A stretch of DNA of 64,000 nucleotides from Phenylobacterium sp. Root1290 (GTDB lineage: Bacteria > Pseudomonadota > Alphaproteobacteria > Caulobacterales > Caulobacteraceae), in contig NZ_LMEE01000004.1 in assembly GCF_001425305.1 (NCBI RefSeq), forward strand, positions 160,121-224,120, in the 5' to 3' direction. Shown here piece after piece: positions 31,141 to 38,925 of the stretch. How positions within the stretch are numbered: the first letter of the stretch is position 1; each line of letters starts with the position of its first letter. The position numbers and the translations under genes are program-made. The notes under the pieces were generated by a model. That model had not been told where the DNA came from. It saw nothing but the letters and a program-made list of their open reading frames with translations, and did no database searches.

Positions 31141-32349
31141 TCAGGCCAGGCCAAGTCGGCGCAGCTCGGCGCGGTGGCTGGGCCAAGCCTTGCGGATCAG
31201 CAATTCGATCTCGCCGTTGACCCGGTCGAGATTGTTTCGGCAGCGCTCGTGGGTGCGGTTTCCGCTGGGCGGAATCTCGTAGACGGTGCGCAGCTGGACG
31301 TTTGCGTTGTCGATTTCGGCGCTGTCCAGCAGCGAGGCGTTGAGCATGTCCATGCCGAACACCGCCTCCATCATCTCGCGGATCTGCACATGAGCGCTCT
31401 TGCCTTCGTCGACCTTCGTGGCGACCACGCGCAGGAAGTGGTAGCCGCGCTTGCCCAGCCCGTGCTCGTCCAGCACCTCGAGGGTGTCCACGATCATTCG
31501 CAGGAAGTGCGCGGTCGAGGCGAAGTCCACAGTCGAGGGCGGTGTGGGGATCAGCAGGGCGTTGGCCGCCCGCAGCACCGCCAGAGAAATCATCCCCAGA
31601 GCCGGCGGCGGATCGAGTAGGACCACGTCATACCGCTCGGCCATACTTTCCACCCCGCGCCGAAGCCGCTCCAGCGCGTCGGCATTACCCCGCATCCGAG
31701 CCGCCGCCTCGTATTCGGCCTGGTAGAGCCCAAGGTTTGAGGGGATCAGATCGATGCCCGGCCAGGCGGTCGCACGCAGGGCATACTGCAGGTCGGGCTC
31801 GCCGCCGTGCCGGAAGAACGGCAGCAGCGTATCGTCGTCCTCGATGTCGATGTCGGGATTGAAGCCGCACAAGGTCGTCGAGCTGGCCTGGCTGTCGCAG
31901 TCGACGATTGCGACGCGGTAGCCCTTGAGCGCCAGATACTGGGCGATGTGGCAGGTCAGGGTGCTCTTACCGACGCCGCCCTTGAAGTTCTGCACCGCCA
32001 TGATGATCGGCGGATCGCCCTCCGCACGCCGCGGCCTGGTCCCGAAGACGTCACGCATGTGATTGATTTCGGAGAGCGTATAGCCCTCGCGGCGGCCGTT
32101 GACGCCCAGGCGGGGCGGCGGCAAGCGCCCCTCGGCCTCGGCCTGGCGGATGGCCTCTGAGGTGCGTCCCACCATTTCGGCCGCCTTGGTGATCGTGAAG
32201 CGGAGGTCGACGATCTTTTCGGAACCGGGGGCGAAGACGGTGGCCCGCAGTCGGGAGATGACGTCCTCGGCCCGCTGGTTCAACGCAGCCATGGCGTCGA
32301 GCAGAACGGGCCCGGAAACGGGGTCTTTCAGGTCCGCGACAGGCGACAC
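31141..32349 (-). CDS. parA: Plasmid partition ATPase ParA/RepA-type
   Basis: A 402-residue Walker-type ATPase with an N-terminal HTH region (FTITKAAEMVGRTSEAIRQAEAEGRLPPP), as in RepA of repABC and other large ParA proteins that repress their own operon. Deviant Walker A is KGGVGKST (about residue 126), Walker A' VDCDSQAS and Walker B VLLDPPPALG follow. GTG 32349 is the start: AAGGAGG lies seven bases upstream. An inverted repeat CTTGGC/GCCAAG in the promoter (32376-32399) may be its operator. Followed by parB after 17 bases. Confidence 0.93.
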   Translation of the reverse strand: MSPVADLKDPVSGPVLLDAMAALNQRAEDVISRLRATVFAPGSEKIVDLRFTITKAAEMVGRTSEAIRQAEAEGRLPPPRLGVNGRREGYTLSEINHMRDVFGTRPRRAEGDPPIIMAVQNFKGGVGKSTLTCHIAQYLALKGYRVAIVDCDSQASSTTLCGFNPDIDIEDDDTLLPFFRHGGEPDLQYALRATAWPGIDLIPSNLGLYQAEYEAAARMRGNADALERLRRGVESMAERYDVVLLDPPPALGMISLAVLRAANALLIPTPPSTVDFASTAHFLRMIVDTLEVLDEHGLGKRGYHFLRVVATKVDEGKSAHVQIREMMEAVFGMDMLNASLLDSAEIDNANVQLRTVYEIPPSGNRTHERCRNNLDRVNGEIELLIRKAWPSHRAELRRLGLA

Positions 32350-32375
32350 AGGCAGGCCTCCTTTGCAAATATGAG

Positions 32376-32399
32376 CTTGGCTAGCGTGATTTTGCCAAG
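32376..32399 (-). promoter_or_regulatory. parAB promoter inverted repeat
   Basis: CTTGGC, 12 bases, GCCAAG just upstream of the parA ribosome site. The half-sites resemble those of the TTGCCAATTGGCAA palindromes. Probable autoregulatory operator. Confidence 0.5.
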
Positions 32400-32446
32400 T
32401 TGTCCCTCCGAATGGTAAACGAGGTCTTAATTTCAGCGCGGGCGAG

Positions 32447-32467
32447 CGCGAACCCTCATGGTTCGCG
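32447..32467. promoter_or_regulatory. Perfect inverted repeat between parA and iterons
   Basis: CGCGAACC, loop CTCAT, GGTTCGCG. Eight-base arms with no T-run. It lies in the 310-base gap between parA and repA and may be a protein-binding site or a structured part of the origin. Confidence 0.5.
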
Positions 32468-32590
32468 TACCGCCCAAGCCAGCCTGTCCGCGCCCCGTTA
32501 GAGAGATTTGATAATGGGCAGGTTAGTAGGCTTAAGGGCCGCCTGCCGGGTCACAAACCGTTGCGAGGCCTGGGTTCGGTGTAGTGCCCG

Positions 32591-32672
32591 GTCACCAATA
32601 CCCCGCCCTTTCGTCACCAATCCCCCGGGGCTGTGGTCATCGATACCCCGCAGGTACGGTCACTGATCCCCC
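32591..32672. repeat. Four iterons, candidate replication origin
   Basis: Direct repeats of 14 bases at 32591, 32613, 32636 and 32659: GTCACCAATACCCC, GTCACCAATCCCCC, GTCATCGATACCCC, GTCACTGATCCCCC, spaced 22-23 bases (two helical turns). The last overlaps the repA stop codon. This is the layout of an iteron-controlled replicon, with RepA as the expected binder. Confidence 0.8.
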
Positions 32673-33622
32673 GAAGGAACCCGGCGGCGCGAGAACATGG
32701 CGTCCACCTCCCCTGCCCGCTCGTCCTCGCGCCTGCGACGCGCCTCCGATTCGCTGAGCGCAGCGAGGCTGGCCTTGAGTTTCGCCTTTTCGGCGGCGTC
32801 ACGCCTGACGAAGTGGACGGCCAAGGCGCCGTCCCGAGTCGTCGTATAGGAGAGCGCGTAGTCGGGCAGGTCGTCGGCGGCGACGATCTTCTTGAGCAGA
32901 TAGGCGAACTGCTTAAGCGGGCTTTCACTGCCGCTCTTCTCGTGCAGGACGCTGACGCGGCAAACCCATCCGTCCGGCTGGTCCCCGGCATGCTTGCGGG
33001 CGATCCTGTAGATGGCGCGCTCGACGCCCCCTGAAAGGGTGAAGTAATCTGGATGAAGGGTCAGCAGCGAGCGCTCTTTCAGCAGCCCCTCATAGACCCA
33101 GTTGGAGAGGGTGAGGCTAAGGCCCTTGGAGGCGCCGGTAGCCGGATCGGTCTCCAGCACGAATTCGTCGAGCCAGCCGAACTGCGCGCGCTTATTGCGT
33201 TTGGGCGCCCTGATGGAGGTTTCGATCACGGTCGACTGCAGCCGCTCGAGCGCCGCCTCGAGCTCCTTGTAGCCCTTGCCGCCGGTGTCGCGCCTGATCG
33301 CCCGCAACAGCTCATAAGCGCTCGTGTGGATGGTGCGGGGGATCTCGTTCGAGCCGGCCTCGCGCAGCTGGTTCAGGCGCGACGTCGCCCAGATAAGAAT
33401 ATCGGCGTCCCAGATGGTCGCGATGCCGAACCGCGGGTTCGCGCTCACATGAACCCAGACGTCGCCGTCGGGACTCGTATACTCGATGGGCTTGAGGCGC
33501 TTGCGCTTGCTGAGCGCGAAGAACGGACGCTCCATCACCTCGCGCTGATCCTTCAGGCGCAGTTCGCCCATGCGGGGGACGAAGAGGTCGAACTCCTGCT
33601 GGCGAATCGCGCGCTTGGACAT
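32660..33622 (-). CDS. repA: Replication initiator RepA (RPA family)
   Basis: A 320-residue initiator. The sequence FDLFVPRMGELRLKDQREVMERPFFALSK, YTSPDGDVWVHVSANPRFGIATIWDADILIWA, LLRAIRRDTGGKGYKELEAALERLQ, WVYEGLLKERSLLTLHPDYF (given in parts) follows the replication-initiator-protein-A family, which forms winged-helix domains that bind iterons. Four iterons start at its stop codon. ATG 33622 is chosen; the longer TTG start at 33685 would begin inside a regulatory palindrome. The palindrome at 33672-33685 lies 50 bases upstream, probably in the promoter. Confidence 0.88.
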   Translation of the reverse strand: MSKRAIRQQEFDLFVPRMGELRLKDQREVMERPFFALSKRKRLKPIEYTSPDGDVWVHVSANPRFGIATIWDADILIWATSRLNQLREAGSNEIPRTIHTSAYELLRAIRRDTGGKGYKELEAALERLQSTVIETSIRAPKRNKRAQFGWLDEFVLETDPATGASKGLSLTLSNWVYEGLLKERSLLTLHPDYFTLSGGVERAIYRIARKHAGDQPDGWVCRVSVLHEKSGSESPLKQFAYLLKKIVAADDLPDYALSYTTTRDGALAVHFVRRDAAEKAKLKASLAALSESEARRRREDERAGEVDAMFSRRRVPSGDQ

Positions 33623-33671
33623 GAGGTCATTGTGCCCAAAGGCCGGAAGAAAGGGCAGGGGAGGGGCGAGT

Positions 33672-33685
33672 TTGCCAATTGGCAA
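33672..33685. promoter_or_regulatory. Palindrome TTGCCAATTGGCAA, site 2 (repA promoter)
   Basis: Perfect 14-base palindrome, identical in its core to sites at 30070 and 33830. It lies 50 bases before the repA start, where it could control repA expression. Confidence 0.6.
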
Positions 33686-33829
33686 GTTCTCCTGCCACAG
33701 GCTTGCCTGCGCTCCTTCACGACCAAATGCAGGAGAGACCCGGTTCGAGGGCGAAGCGAAGGCGTCCAGCTCGTTCGGTCCGGAGCGCTCTAAACCTAAT
33801 CACCACCCCCGCCTTGCTCCGAATGTGGA

Positions 33830-33845
33830 CTTGCCAATTGGCAAG
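33830..33845. promoter_or_regulatory. Palindrome CTTGCCAATTGGCAAG, site 3
   Basis: Perfect 16-base palindrome one base past the stop of the DUF1612-like gene and 145 bases from site 2. Confidence 0.6.
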
Positions 33846-33846
33846 C

Positions 33847-34866
33847 TCACACTCGCCACGCCCGAAAGCGGCTGCGCCCGCTGATCTCGACCACGACCGA
33901 ACCGAGCTCGTCGAGCGAGCGCCGGGCGCTCTGCTGCGACACGCCCAGACGCTCGGCGACCATGGGCGCGGTGACGACCGGGCTCGCGAGCAACAGCTCC
34001 ATGACATCGCCCGCCCGGGCATGTGCCCGCCTGCCAGCGACATGCCGCGACATCGCCTGGCGGGTGACCTCCAGCCGCTGAAGCTCGGCGACACCTTCCT
34101 CAGCCGACCTGGTCATGACTGACAGCCAGAAGGCCAGGCGGCGCGGCATGGCGCCGGCTCGGACTTCACGGCCGCTGCGCGTCACGGCGCGAAGGCCGGT
34201 TTCGAACCCGACGAGATGACTGGCGATCCTGCGGGTGACCTGCAGCCAGAGACCGACCAGCAGTCCGCCGATATAGCGCTGGCGGGGGAGGGGGTCGATG
34301 ATCCACCAGGCCTCCAGAAGGGCCGCGGCGCGCAGGACGGGAGGAATGTCGCCATCCAGGCGGCTCGCCACGTCCAACCACTCCGACACGCCCGCCGCCG
34401 GCTCGCTCGCGTCTCCACGTTCAAGGTCCGTCAGCACGCTCGACAGGCGCTCGATCATGCCCGGCCGACCAACAGCCCCAATAGCCGTCGTCGCGCGCAC
34501 GGTCACAAATCCCCCGACAGCTGGCGGCTTGGCGCGTCTCCCTGTCAGCCAGTCGACGCCGCCTGGCTGCAGCAGTTCGACGCCCCCGGTCGCCGCCTTG
34601 CGCCGGGCGCGTACCAGGGCGTGGGTTGCGAGCAGCCCGCCGTCCGGAACACGCAGGTCCGTGCTTTGGTCATGCAGCACGAGGTCTTCCATCGGGGTCA
34701 CGACCCCTTGCGTCCAACTCCAGGCCACAGCTTCAGCGAAGTCTCTGCGGGCGAGATAACCGCCGCGCCAGGGACAGGCGCCCAGACGCTCGTCCAGCCG
34801 GCTCAAAGCCTCGTCGGCCAAGGAAAGCTGCGCGAACACACGGTCCTGGGACGCTTCGTCGAACAC
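33847..34866 (-). CDS. DUF1612/HTH plasmid protein
   Basis: A 339-residue protein of the type often called RHE_PE00001 on rhizobial plasmids, to my recognition. The N-terminal half (RLDERLGACPWRGGYLARRDFAEAVAW, LVLHDQ, ALVRARRKA) is Fic-like in flavour, the middle (AALLEAWWIIDPLPRQRYIGGLLVGLWLQVT) is helical, and the C-terminus is a winged helix (DVMELLLASPVVTAPMVAERLGVSQQSARRSLDEL). GTG 34866 follows GGAGG at seven bases. It lies directly upstream of repA with palindromes on both ends of the gap, so it may control replication. Family name moderate, function inferred. Confidence 0.65.
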   Translation of the reverse strand: MFDEASQDRVFAQLSLADEALSRLDERLGACPWRGGYLARRDFAEAVAWSWTQGVVTPMEDLVLHDQSTDLRVPDGGLLATHALVRARRKAATGGVELLQPGGVDWLTGRRAKPPAVGGFVTVRATTAIGAVGRPGMIERLSSVLTDLERGDASEPAAGVSEWLDVASRLDGDIPPVLRAAALLEAWWIIDPLPRQRYIGGLLVGLWLQVTRRIASHLVGFETGLRAVTRSGREVRAGAMPRRLAFWLSVMTRSAEEGVAELQRLEVTRQAMSRHVAGRRAHARAGDVMELLLASPVVTAPMVAERLGVSQQSARRSLDELGSVVVEISGRSRFRAWRV

Positions 34867-35344
34867 GTAAATTCCTCCGGAAAAACAAACCCTTCAATGC
34901 CGCAACGAACAGATATTAATCTAATCTTTACCTTACCTCCCGCCAGGCGCAAGCGGCCCAGAACGCGCCCAGCCGAAGGCCGGCGCCGAGCAGCAGCGGC
35001 GCGGGACGGCCTCGTGCCCGACCAGGCGCGGACAGCTCGGCGATACCTTCAACCCCGCCGCTACCGGCCTGCGCGCCCCGGGCTGCCCCTCCTGATTTTT
35101 GGCCGGACCATGCGTGTGGCGACGGGTGGTCGACCGGCAAATAAGAAGGGGAGGGGAGGGCGCCGACCTAACGCTGGGTCGCGATCGAGAAATCGAGCCA
35201 GAAGTCCGCCGCCGGCTTAACGCCCACGAGCCGACCGCCACGTTCAGGCGCGGATGCGTCATAAAATCGTCCGAGTGTCACCCGACGCAGAGGTCGCTCA
35301 GCGCTAAGCGCCCGCGCGCGCAGAGCGGCTCGTGGCAGAGGGGC
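34867..35344. other. Intergenic, A+T-rich patch, no gene seen
   Basis: Contains an A+T-rich run AGATATTAATCTAATCT near 34911, unusual for this sequence, probably promoter DNA for the DUF1612-like gene or an origin component. The rest is ordinary G+C-rich DNA with no supported gene. Confidence 0.45.
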
Positions 35345-35665
35345 GTGAAGAGGCTGGAGACGACCATTTTCATCGAATTGAAGGGCGCCTCAGGCGCGCG
35401 ATATCGCTTTCTGCCAGCTTCCCAGACCCAGCCGTCGGTCATGGCGGGAAACCTCGTCGTGGCGGAACACGCGCCTGAAGGTCTCGTGGTTCTGCTCGTC
35501 GGCGTAACCAACGACCTTTCCAGATCCCAACGGCTGGCTCGGGAGGCCGGACTTGGCGACAAGCCGCTCTTTGTGCGCCTCAACGTAGCCAGGCGTTCGC
35601 GCGATCAGGAGCATGAGGACATCGTCGCGCAGTACGCCCCGCCGAAGGTGATCGACGACGCCTGA
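35345..35665 (+). CDS. Hypothetical protein
   Basis: A 106-residue protein starting MKRLETTIFIELKGASGARYRF, with VVAEHAPEGLVVLLVGVTNDL and a polar C-terminus. I recognise no family. GTG 35345 has AGAGG a few bases upstream; the longer open frame from 35099 is not protein-like. It sits between the RepC and DUF1612-like genes on the opposite strand. Confidence 0.5.
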   Translation: MKRLETTIFIELKGASGARYRFLPASQTQPSVMAGNLVVAEHAPEGLVVLLVGVTNDLSRSQRLAREAGLGDKPLFVRLNVARRSRDQEHEDIVAQYAPPKVIDDA

Positions 35666-35834
35666 ACCGAGCGGAAGTCCTCCCTCGCTGCCGGCAAGCT
35701 CCCCGTCGGCAGGCTAGCACGCTCGTCAGAACAGGCCGATCCGCGTGCCTGCCGGCGCGCGCAGGTCTGAGCGCGGTTATCTCCGCACTGATGGGTCAGC
35801 CCGCAGATCGCGCTAGCGGCGCGCACGGCGGCGA

Positions 35835-37076
35835 TCATGTCGACCTGCGCTCGCGCGGCCGGCGCGGATGATGGCGCTCCTTCAGGCCATAGAGGCTGGG
35901 CAGCAGGTGGAGGTCGCCGGTTCGCTCTCGCTCGCACATGGCGCGCAAATATCCCCCGGCGCTTTTCACTTCGCCGCTGCGCCAGCGTGCCAGCACGGTC
36001 GCAACCGCGATCGACGCGCGATTACGCCCCATGGTCTCACGCGCTTCGCGCCAGGCGCTGAGGTTGATCCCTAGCAGCAGCGCAGCCTTGTAGGCCGCCT
36101 CCACGAACTCCTCCCAGTCGGCAGAGCCGGGATCTTCGAGATGAGCGTGAATCTCGGGGACCGCCTCCAGCACCAGCGAAAGCGGCACGACTTCTTCATT
36201 CGGCTTGAACGGCGGATCCAGACCCTCGTCGTCTTGGCTCGGCCGACCCGCGACTACTGCGTCACGCCAAGCAGGATACGTTGCTGTTTCAGCTTTTGGG
36301 TCGGTTGTAGGTTCTTTGTGGGCTCGGTTTTCAGAGCCCGTGGGCTCAGATTCATTTAACCTACGACCTTCCATCCAGGCCCTGTCCACCGCCGCCAACA
36401 GCGCTCCGAACTCAGATTCCAGCGCCATCAGCTCGGCGAGGCTGGGGCTTCTGGGCAGCCGGCCTGCGGCCTTGCTGATCGATCCCTCCCAGTCATGTCC
36501 CTTGAAGCCTTGTTCCAGCGCGTCGGCGCAGACCGTGCGGATCTCACGTCGGATCTCGCCCACCTTGCGGCGCAGCCGCCGACGTTCGGCGTTTTCAATC
36601 CCCCGCGCGGCCGCAAGATCGGCGAACTCGTCCCAGCGCACCGCCAGAGGCGATAGATCGAAGCCGAACGCTTCCACGACCTCGCCGCGTTCCCCCCTGT
36701 AGCCGTAACGCTTGCCGTTGCCGCTATCGCGCATGTGCACGAGGCCTGCCTTCACCGCTGCGCGGATCAGCCCCTGGATGACCGTGCGAGAGCGCTGCAG
36801 CTCTTCGCCGAGCATGTCGTTGGACGGCCAGGCGATAGGGCGGTGCACGCCGCCGGTCCAGTCCTGCTCCTGCGTCACCCGCACCAGGGCGCGGACAAGG
36901 CGCACAAGGCCGTCCCGTATCCCCAGCCGGGGCGCGGCGCGCTCAAACCTGTCGAGTAGCATGGCTTTAGAGACGCCTTCAGGCAGTCCCTCATAGGACT
37001 GCGCCAGCCTCGCGGCCGCCCACTGGGCGTCCGCCAGTCGGCGTACGTCGCCTGTTCCGTCGTGGACGGTCTGCAT
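35835..37076 (-). CDS. repC: Replication initiator RepC (RP-C family)
   Basis: A 413-residue initiator of the type found in repABC plasmids. The N-terminal domain (GLPEGVSKAMLLDRFERAAPRLGIRDGLVRLVRALV, DWTGGVHRPIAWPSNDMLGEELQRSRTVIQGLIRAAVKAGLV, in parts) is the RP-C DNA-binding region; the C-terminal domain follows a polar linker at about 250-290 (SEPTGSENRAHKEPTTDPK). The ATG at 37076 has its GGGAG ribosome site trapped in a small hairpin (37086-37098). In repABC plasmids repC follows parAB; here it is about 3.5 kb upstream of them with other genes between, next to a second, unrelated initiator. Confidence 0.88.
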   Translation of the reverse strand: MQTVHDGTGDVRRLADAQWAAARLAQSYEGLPEGVSKAMLLDRFERAAPRLGIRDGLVRLVRALVRVTQEQDWTGGVHRPIAWPSNDMLGEELQRSRTVIQGLIRAAVKAGLVHMRDSGNGKRYGYRGERGEVVEAFGFDLSPLAVRWDEFADLAAARGIENAERRRLRRKVGEIRREIRTVCADALEQGFKGHDWEGSISKAAGRLPRSPSLAELMALESEFGALLAAVDRAWMEGRRLNESEPTGSENRAHKEPTTDPKAETATYPAWRDAVVAGRPSQDDEGLDPPFKPNEEVVPLSLVLEAVPEIHAHLEDPGSADWEEFVEAAYKAALLLGINLSAWREARETMGRNRASIAVATVLARWRSGEVKSAGGYLRAMCERERTGDLHLLPSLYGLKERHHPRRPRERRST

Positions 37077-37085
37077 TTTTCCACT

Positions 37086-37098
37086 CTCCCAGCGGGAG
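37086..37098 (-). promoter_or_regulatory. Hairpin masking the repC ribosome site
   Basis: On the minus strand CTCCC-GCT-GGGAG; the second arm is the Shine-Dalgarno, nine bases before ATG. Folding would block repC translation, as in ctRNA-controlled RepC leaders. Confidence 0.6.
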
Positions 37099-37144
37099 GC
37101 CGCGGACACACAGGTTCCCGTCGCGCGAACGCGCGTTTTTGGAT

Positions 37145-37262
37145 TGCGGCAATGTGGGAGATTCAGCTAGAAGGAGCAGGACTTTGGAGCTCGGGCGGGT
37201 TTGCAGACCCGTCTAGCGAATGACCTGGAAGAGCCCGGCGCGTTTTTGCGAGCCGGGTTTTT
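37145..37262 (+). ncRNA. Candidate antisense ctRNA against the repC leader
   Basis: A plus-strand promoter-like pair TTGCGG (37145-37150), 17-base spacer, CTAGAA is followed by a short hairpin (GGGTTTGCAGACCC) and a terminator (37234-37262). The transcript would start near 37175-37180, be about 80-90 bases long and lie opposite the expected repC leader. RepABC plasmids encode such a ctRNA upstream of repC in this orientation. Prediction only. Confidence 0.45.
37234..37262 (+). terminator. Rho-independent terminator
   Basis: CCCGGC (37234-37239), loop, GCCGGG (37252-37257), then five T. Plus-strand orientation, so it ends rightward transcription before the convergent RHH gene. A smaller hairpin with five T lies at 37122-37140. 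Confidence 0.75.
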
Positions 37263-37499
37263 CTATGCGCTCACGGCCTGGTTCCTCTCATCTTCGCCTC
37301 GGTCGAAATATTCCCTGAGCACAAGCGCCAGAGCGTCGTTCCGATTGCTGAGGCCGCGCGCGCCCTTCAGTCCATCCAGCCGGGTGATCAACTCTCCTGG
37401 CAGGGTGACATTGATCTGGCTGCTGCCGGCCGCCTTGGCGGCGGCGCGCAGCCGGCGCTGATACTGCGCCTGATACTGAAGATGGCGATCGGTCGTCAT
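37263..37499 (-). CDS. Ribbon-helix-helix protein
   Basis: A 78-residue protein. After a basic N-terminus (HLQYQAQYQRRLRAAAKAAG) comes QINVTLPGELITRLDGLKGARGLSNRNDALALVLREYF, a standard strand-helix-helix DNA binder (shown in one family pattern split by positions 28-66). It lies upstream of repC on the same strand, with the ctRNA candidate between, so it may regulate replication or be an orphan antitoxin. ATG 37499 was chosen over the longer frame to 37535. Confidence 0.65.
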   Translation of the reverse strand: MTTDRHLQYQAQYQRRLRAAAKAAGSSQINVTLPGELITRLDGLKGARGLSNRNDALALVLREYFDRGEDERNQAVSA

Positions 37500-37865
37500 T
37501 GCGCGCCGATAAGAGGGCGATTCCGCGCGCGACAACTAGTAAACGCGTCCCTCAGTCGCCCCCCAATGGCCAAATAACTTGCTTGAATTGCAATGGAATC
37601 GGGGCCGAGCGCGACCTGTGCCGGTGTTGACGTGGGTTCGCACCTGGCGTCACTGACTAGCGCCCCTAAAACGCTGGGCCTCGAGGGAGGAAGTCGTCCA
37701 GCACTTTGCTCAGGGGCCGACTTGTGGCGGGTGGACCCCGGCCGGCTTTGAGCGTCTGTCCAAGGCCCTGCCGTGCTCATCTGACAGGCCGGTCCTAATG
37801 AACCCTCAGCCGCGCTCGCGGGCCGCCCTGGCGATCCGGCGAGCGCGAGCGTTAGGCTCCAGACT
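37500..37865. other. Intergenic, no gene seen
   Basis: No supported gene, repeat or RNA. Open frames on either strand have no protein-like character. Confidence 0.5.
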
Positions 37866-38072
37866 TCAGCAGGGCAACAGGGCGATGGCGGTGATGAACC
37901 GAACGCGGCCCTTTTCGACCGCCTCGAGCCGAACTTGCGGAAATGCTGGCGTGACCAATGCGCTAGCCAGTTCGCGGGCCGCGCCATCGTCGTCAGCTTC
38001 GAATAGCTTTTGCTCGACGATAGGATCGACGGCCGCTGCATTTGCGAGGAAAGATGCGACGTACTGCGGCAT
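37866..38072 (-). CDS. Small hypothetical protein
   Basis: A 68-residue protein, MPQYVASFLANAAAVDPI, then QKLFEADDDGAARELASALV and a beta-like end VRLEAVEKGRVRFITAIAL. The pattern (strand, helix rich in Ala, strand) looks like a small alpha/beta sandwich, but I know no family. ATG 38072 is preceded by GGGGGC. It is divergent from the MucR-like gene. The longer minus-strand frame running through that gene is rejected. Confidence 0.45.
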   Translation of the reverse strand: MPQYVASFLANAAAVDPIVEQKLFEADDDGAARELASALVTPAFPQVRLEAVEKGRVRFITAIALLPC

Positions 38073-38297
38073 GAACAAAGCCCCCCGGACTGACGCTAGG
38101 CCCCTGGTTACATCTGGCGCGGGACCTGTCGGGCACAAGCGCGCCTTAAGCGCCAAGGTTCCCTGGGGTCGCTGCCTGGCCTGATCCGCGCGACCATCGC
38201 AAGAACCATAGCCATTGAAACCGATTGTTCGCCCGCCTACCAATAAGAGGCGGCCGTACGGCGAGGCTCCGACCAAACGGCGACGGGAGAGTCGGCT

Positions 38298-38732
38298 ATG
38301 GAAGAACGCAATCACGTCCTCGCCGGAACGACCCAGATTATAACAGCTTTTGTCAGCCATAATCTGCTGAACGCCCAGGACCTGCCGGCGCTGATCGCCA
38401 AGGTTCACGGCGCTTTTCGCGATGAACAGGTGGCCGAGCCTGCGGTCGCGAAGGCTACCGCGTCCCAGATCCGGCGCAGCATAACGCCCGACGCGTTGAT
38501 CAGCTTCATCGACGGCAAGCCCTACAAGGTGCTCACCCGCCACCTCGCGATGCATGGCTTCACGATCAGCGAGTACCGCAATCGCTATGGTTTGCCGGCC
38601 GACTACCCTTCGACCGCGCCGGCCTATAGCGCGGTGAGAAGCGCGGCCGCGAAGGCTGCGGGGCTGGGCGGGGCTTTGGGCAGCACGCGCTCAAAGACCG
38701 CCGCGGCAAAGCGCTCGCCAACGCCGCGCTGA
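38298..38732 (+). CDS. MucR/Ros-like transcriptional regulator
   Basis: A 144-residue protein with the MucR layout: N-terminal helices (TQIITAFVSHNLLNAQDLPALIAKVHGAF), SITPDALISFIDGKPYKVLTRHL and HGFTISEYRNRYGLPADYP (in parts). MucR proteins bind A+T-rich DNA and act as global or plasmid-gene repressors. The position where most MucR/Ros proteins have the zinc-binding Cys (VCLEDGK-like) is here SFIDGK, so Cys is replaced by Ser while both His remain. Zinc binding may be lost. ATG 38298 is the likely start. No operon partner. Confidence 0.82.
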   Translation: MEERNHVLAGTTQIITAFVSHNLLNAQDLPALIAKVHGAFRDEQVAEPAVAKATASQIRRSITPDALISFIDGKPYKVLTRHLAMHGFTISEYRNRYGLPADYPSTAPAYSAVRSAAAKAAGLGGALGSTRSKTAAAKRSPTPR

Positions 38733-38925
38733 CGGCCCCGGCCGACGATACGCGGGGGGCGCCGCGTAGGGCCGCTAGTGGCCGGCCCACGAGGGTGAAG
38801 GCCCCCGAGCTCTTCCACGCCCGCAGCCAGCGGTCAGCGATGCTCGATCGTCCGAAACCTTCGACGCTGGATTGGGCAACCGGGGGCGTAGGCGATTGTT
38901 GTCCTTTTCCATCCGAAGGACGCCG

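Noticed and set aside
33622..33685. TTG start for repA at 33685
   Set aside because: It would place the start codon inside a perfect regulatory palindrome and add residues unlike the family; ATG 33622 begins where the conserved sequence begins.
37866..38555. 229-codon minus-strand frame running through the MucR-like gene
   Set aside because: Only the last 68 codons look like protein; the rest is the shadow of the MucR-like gene.
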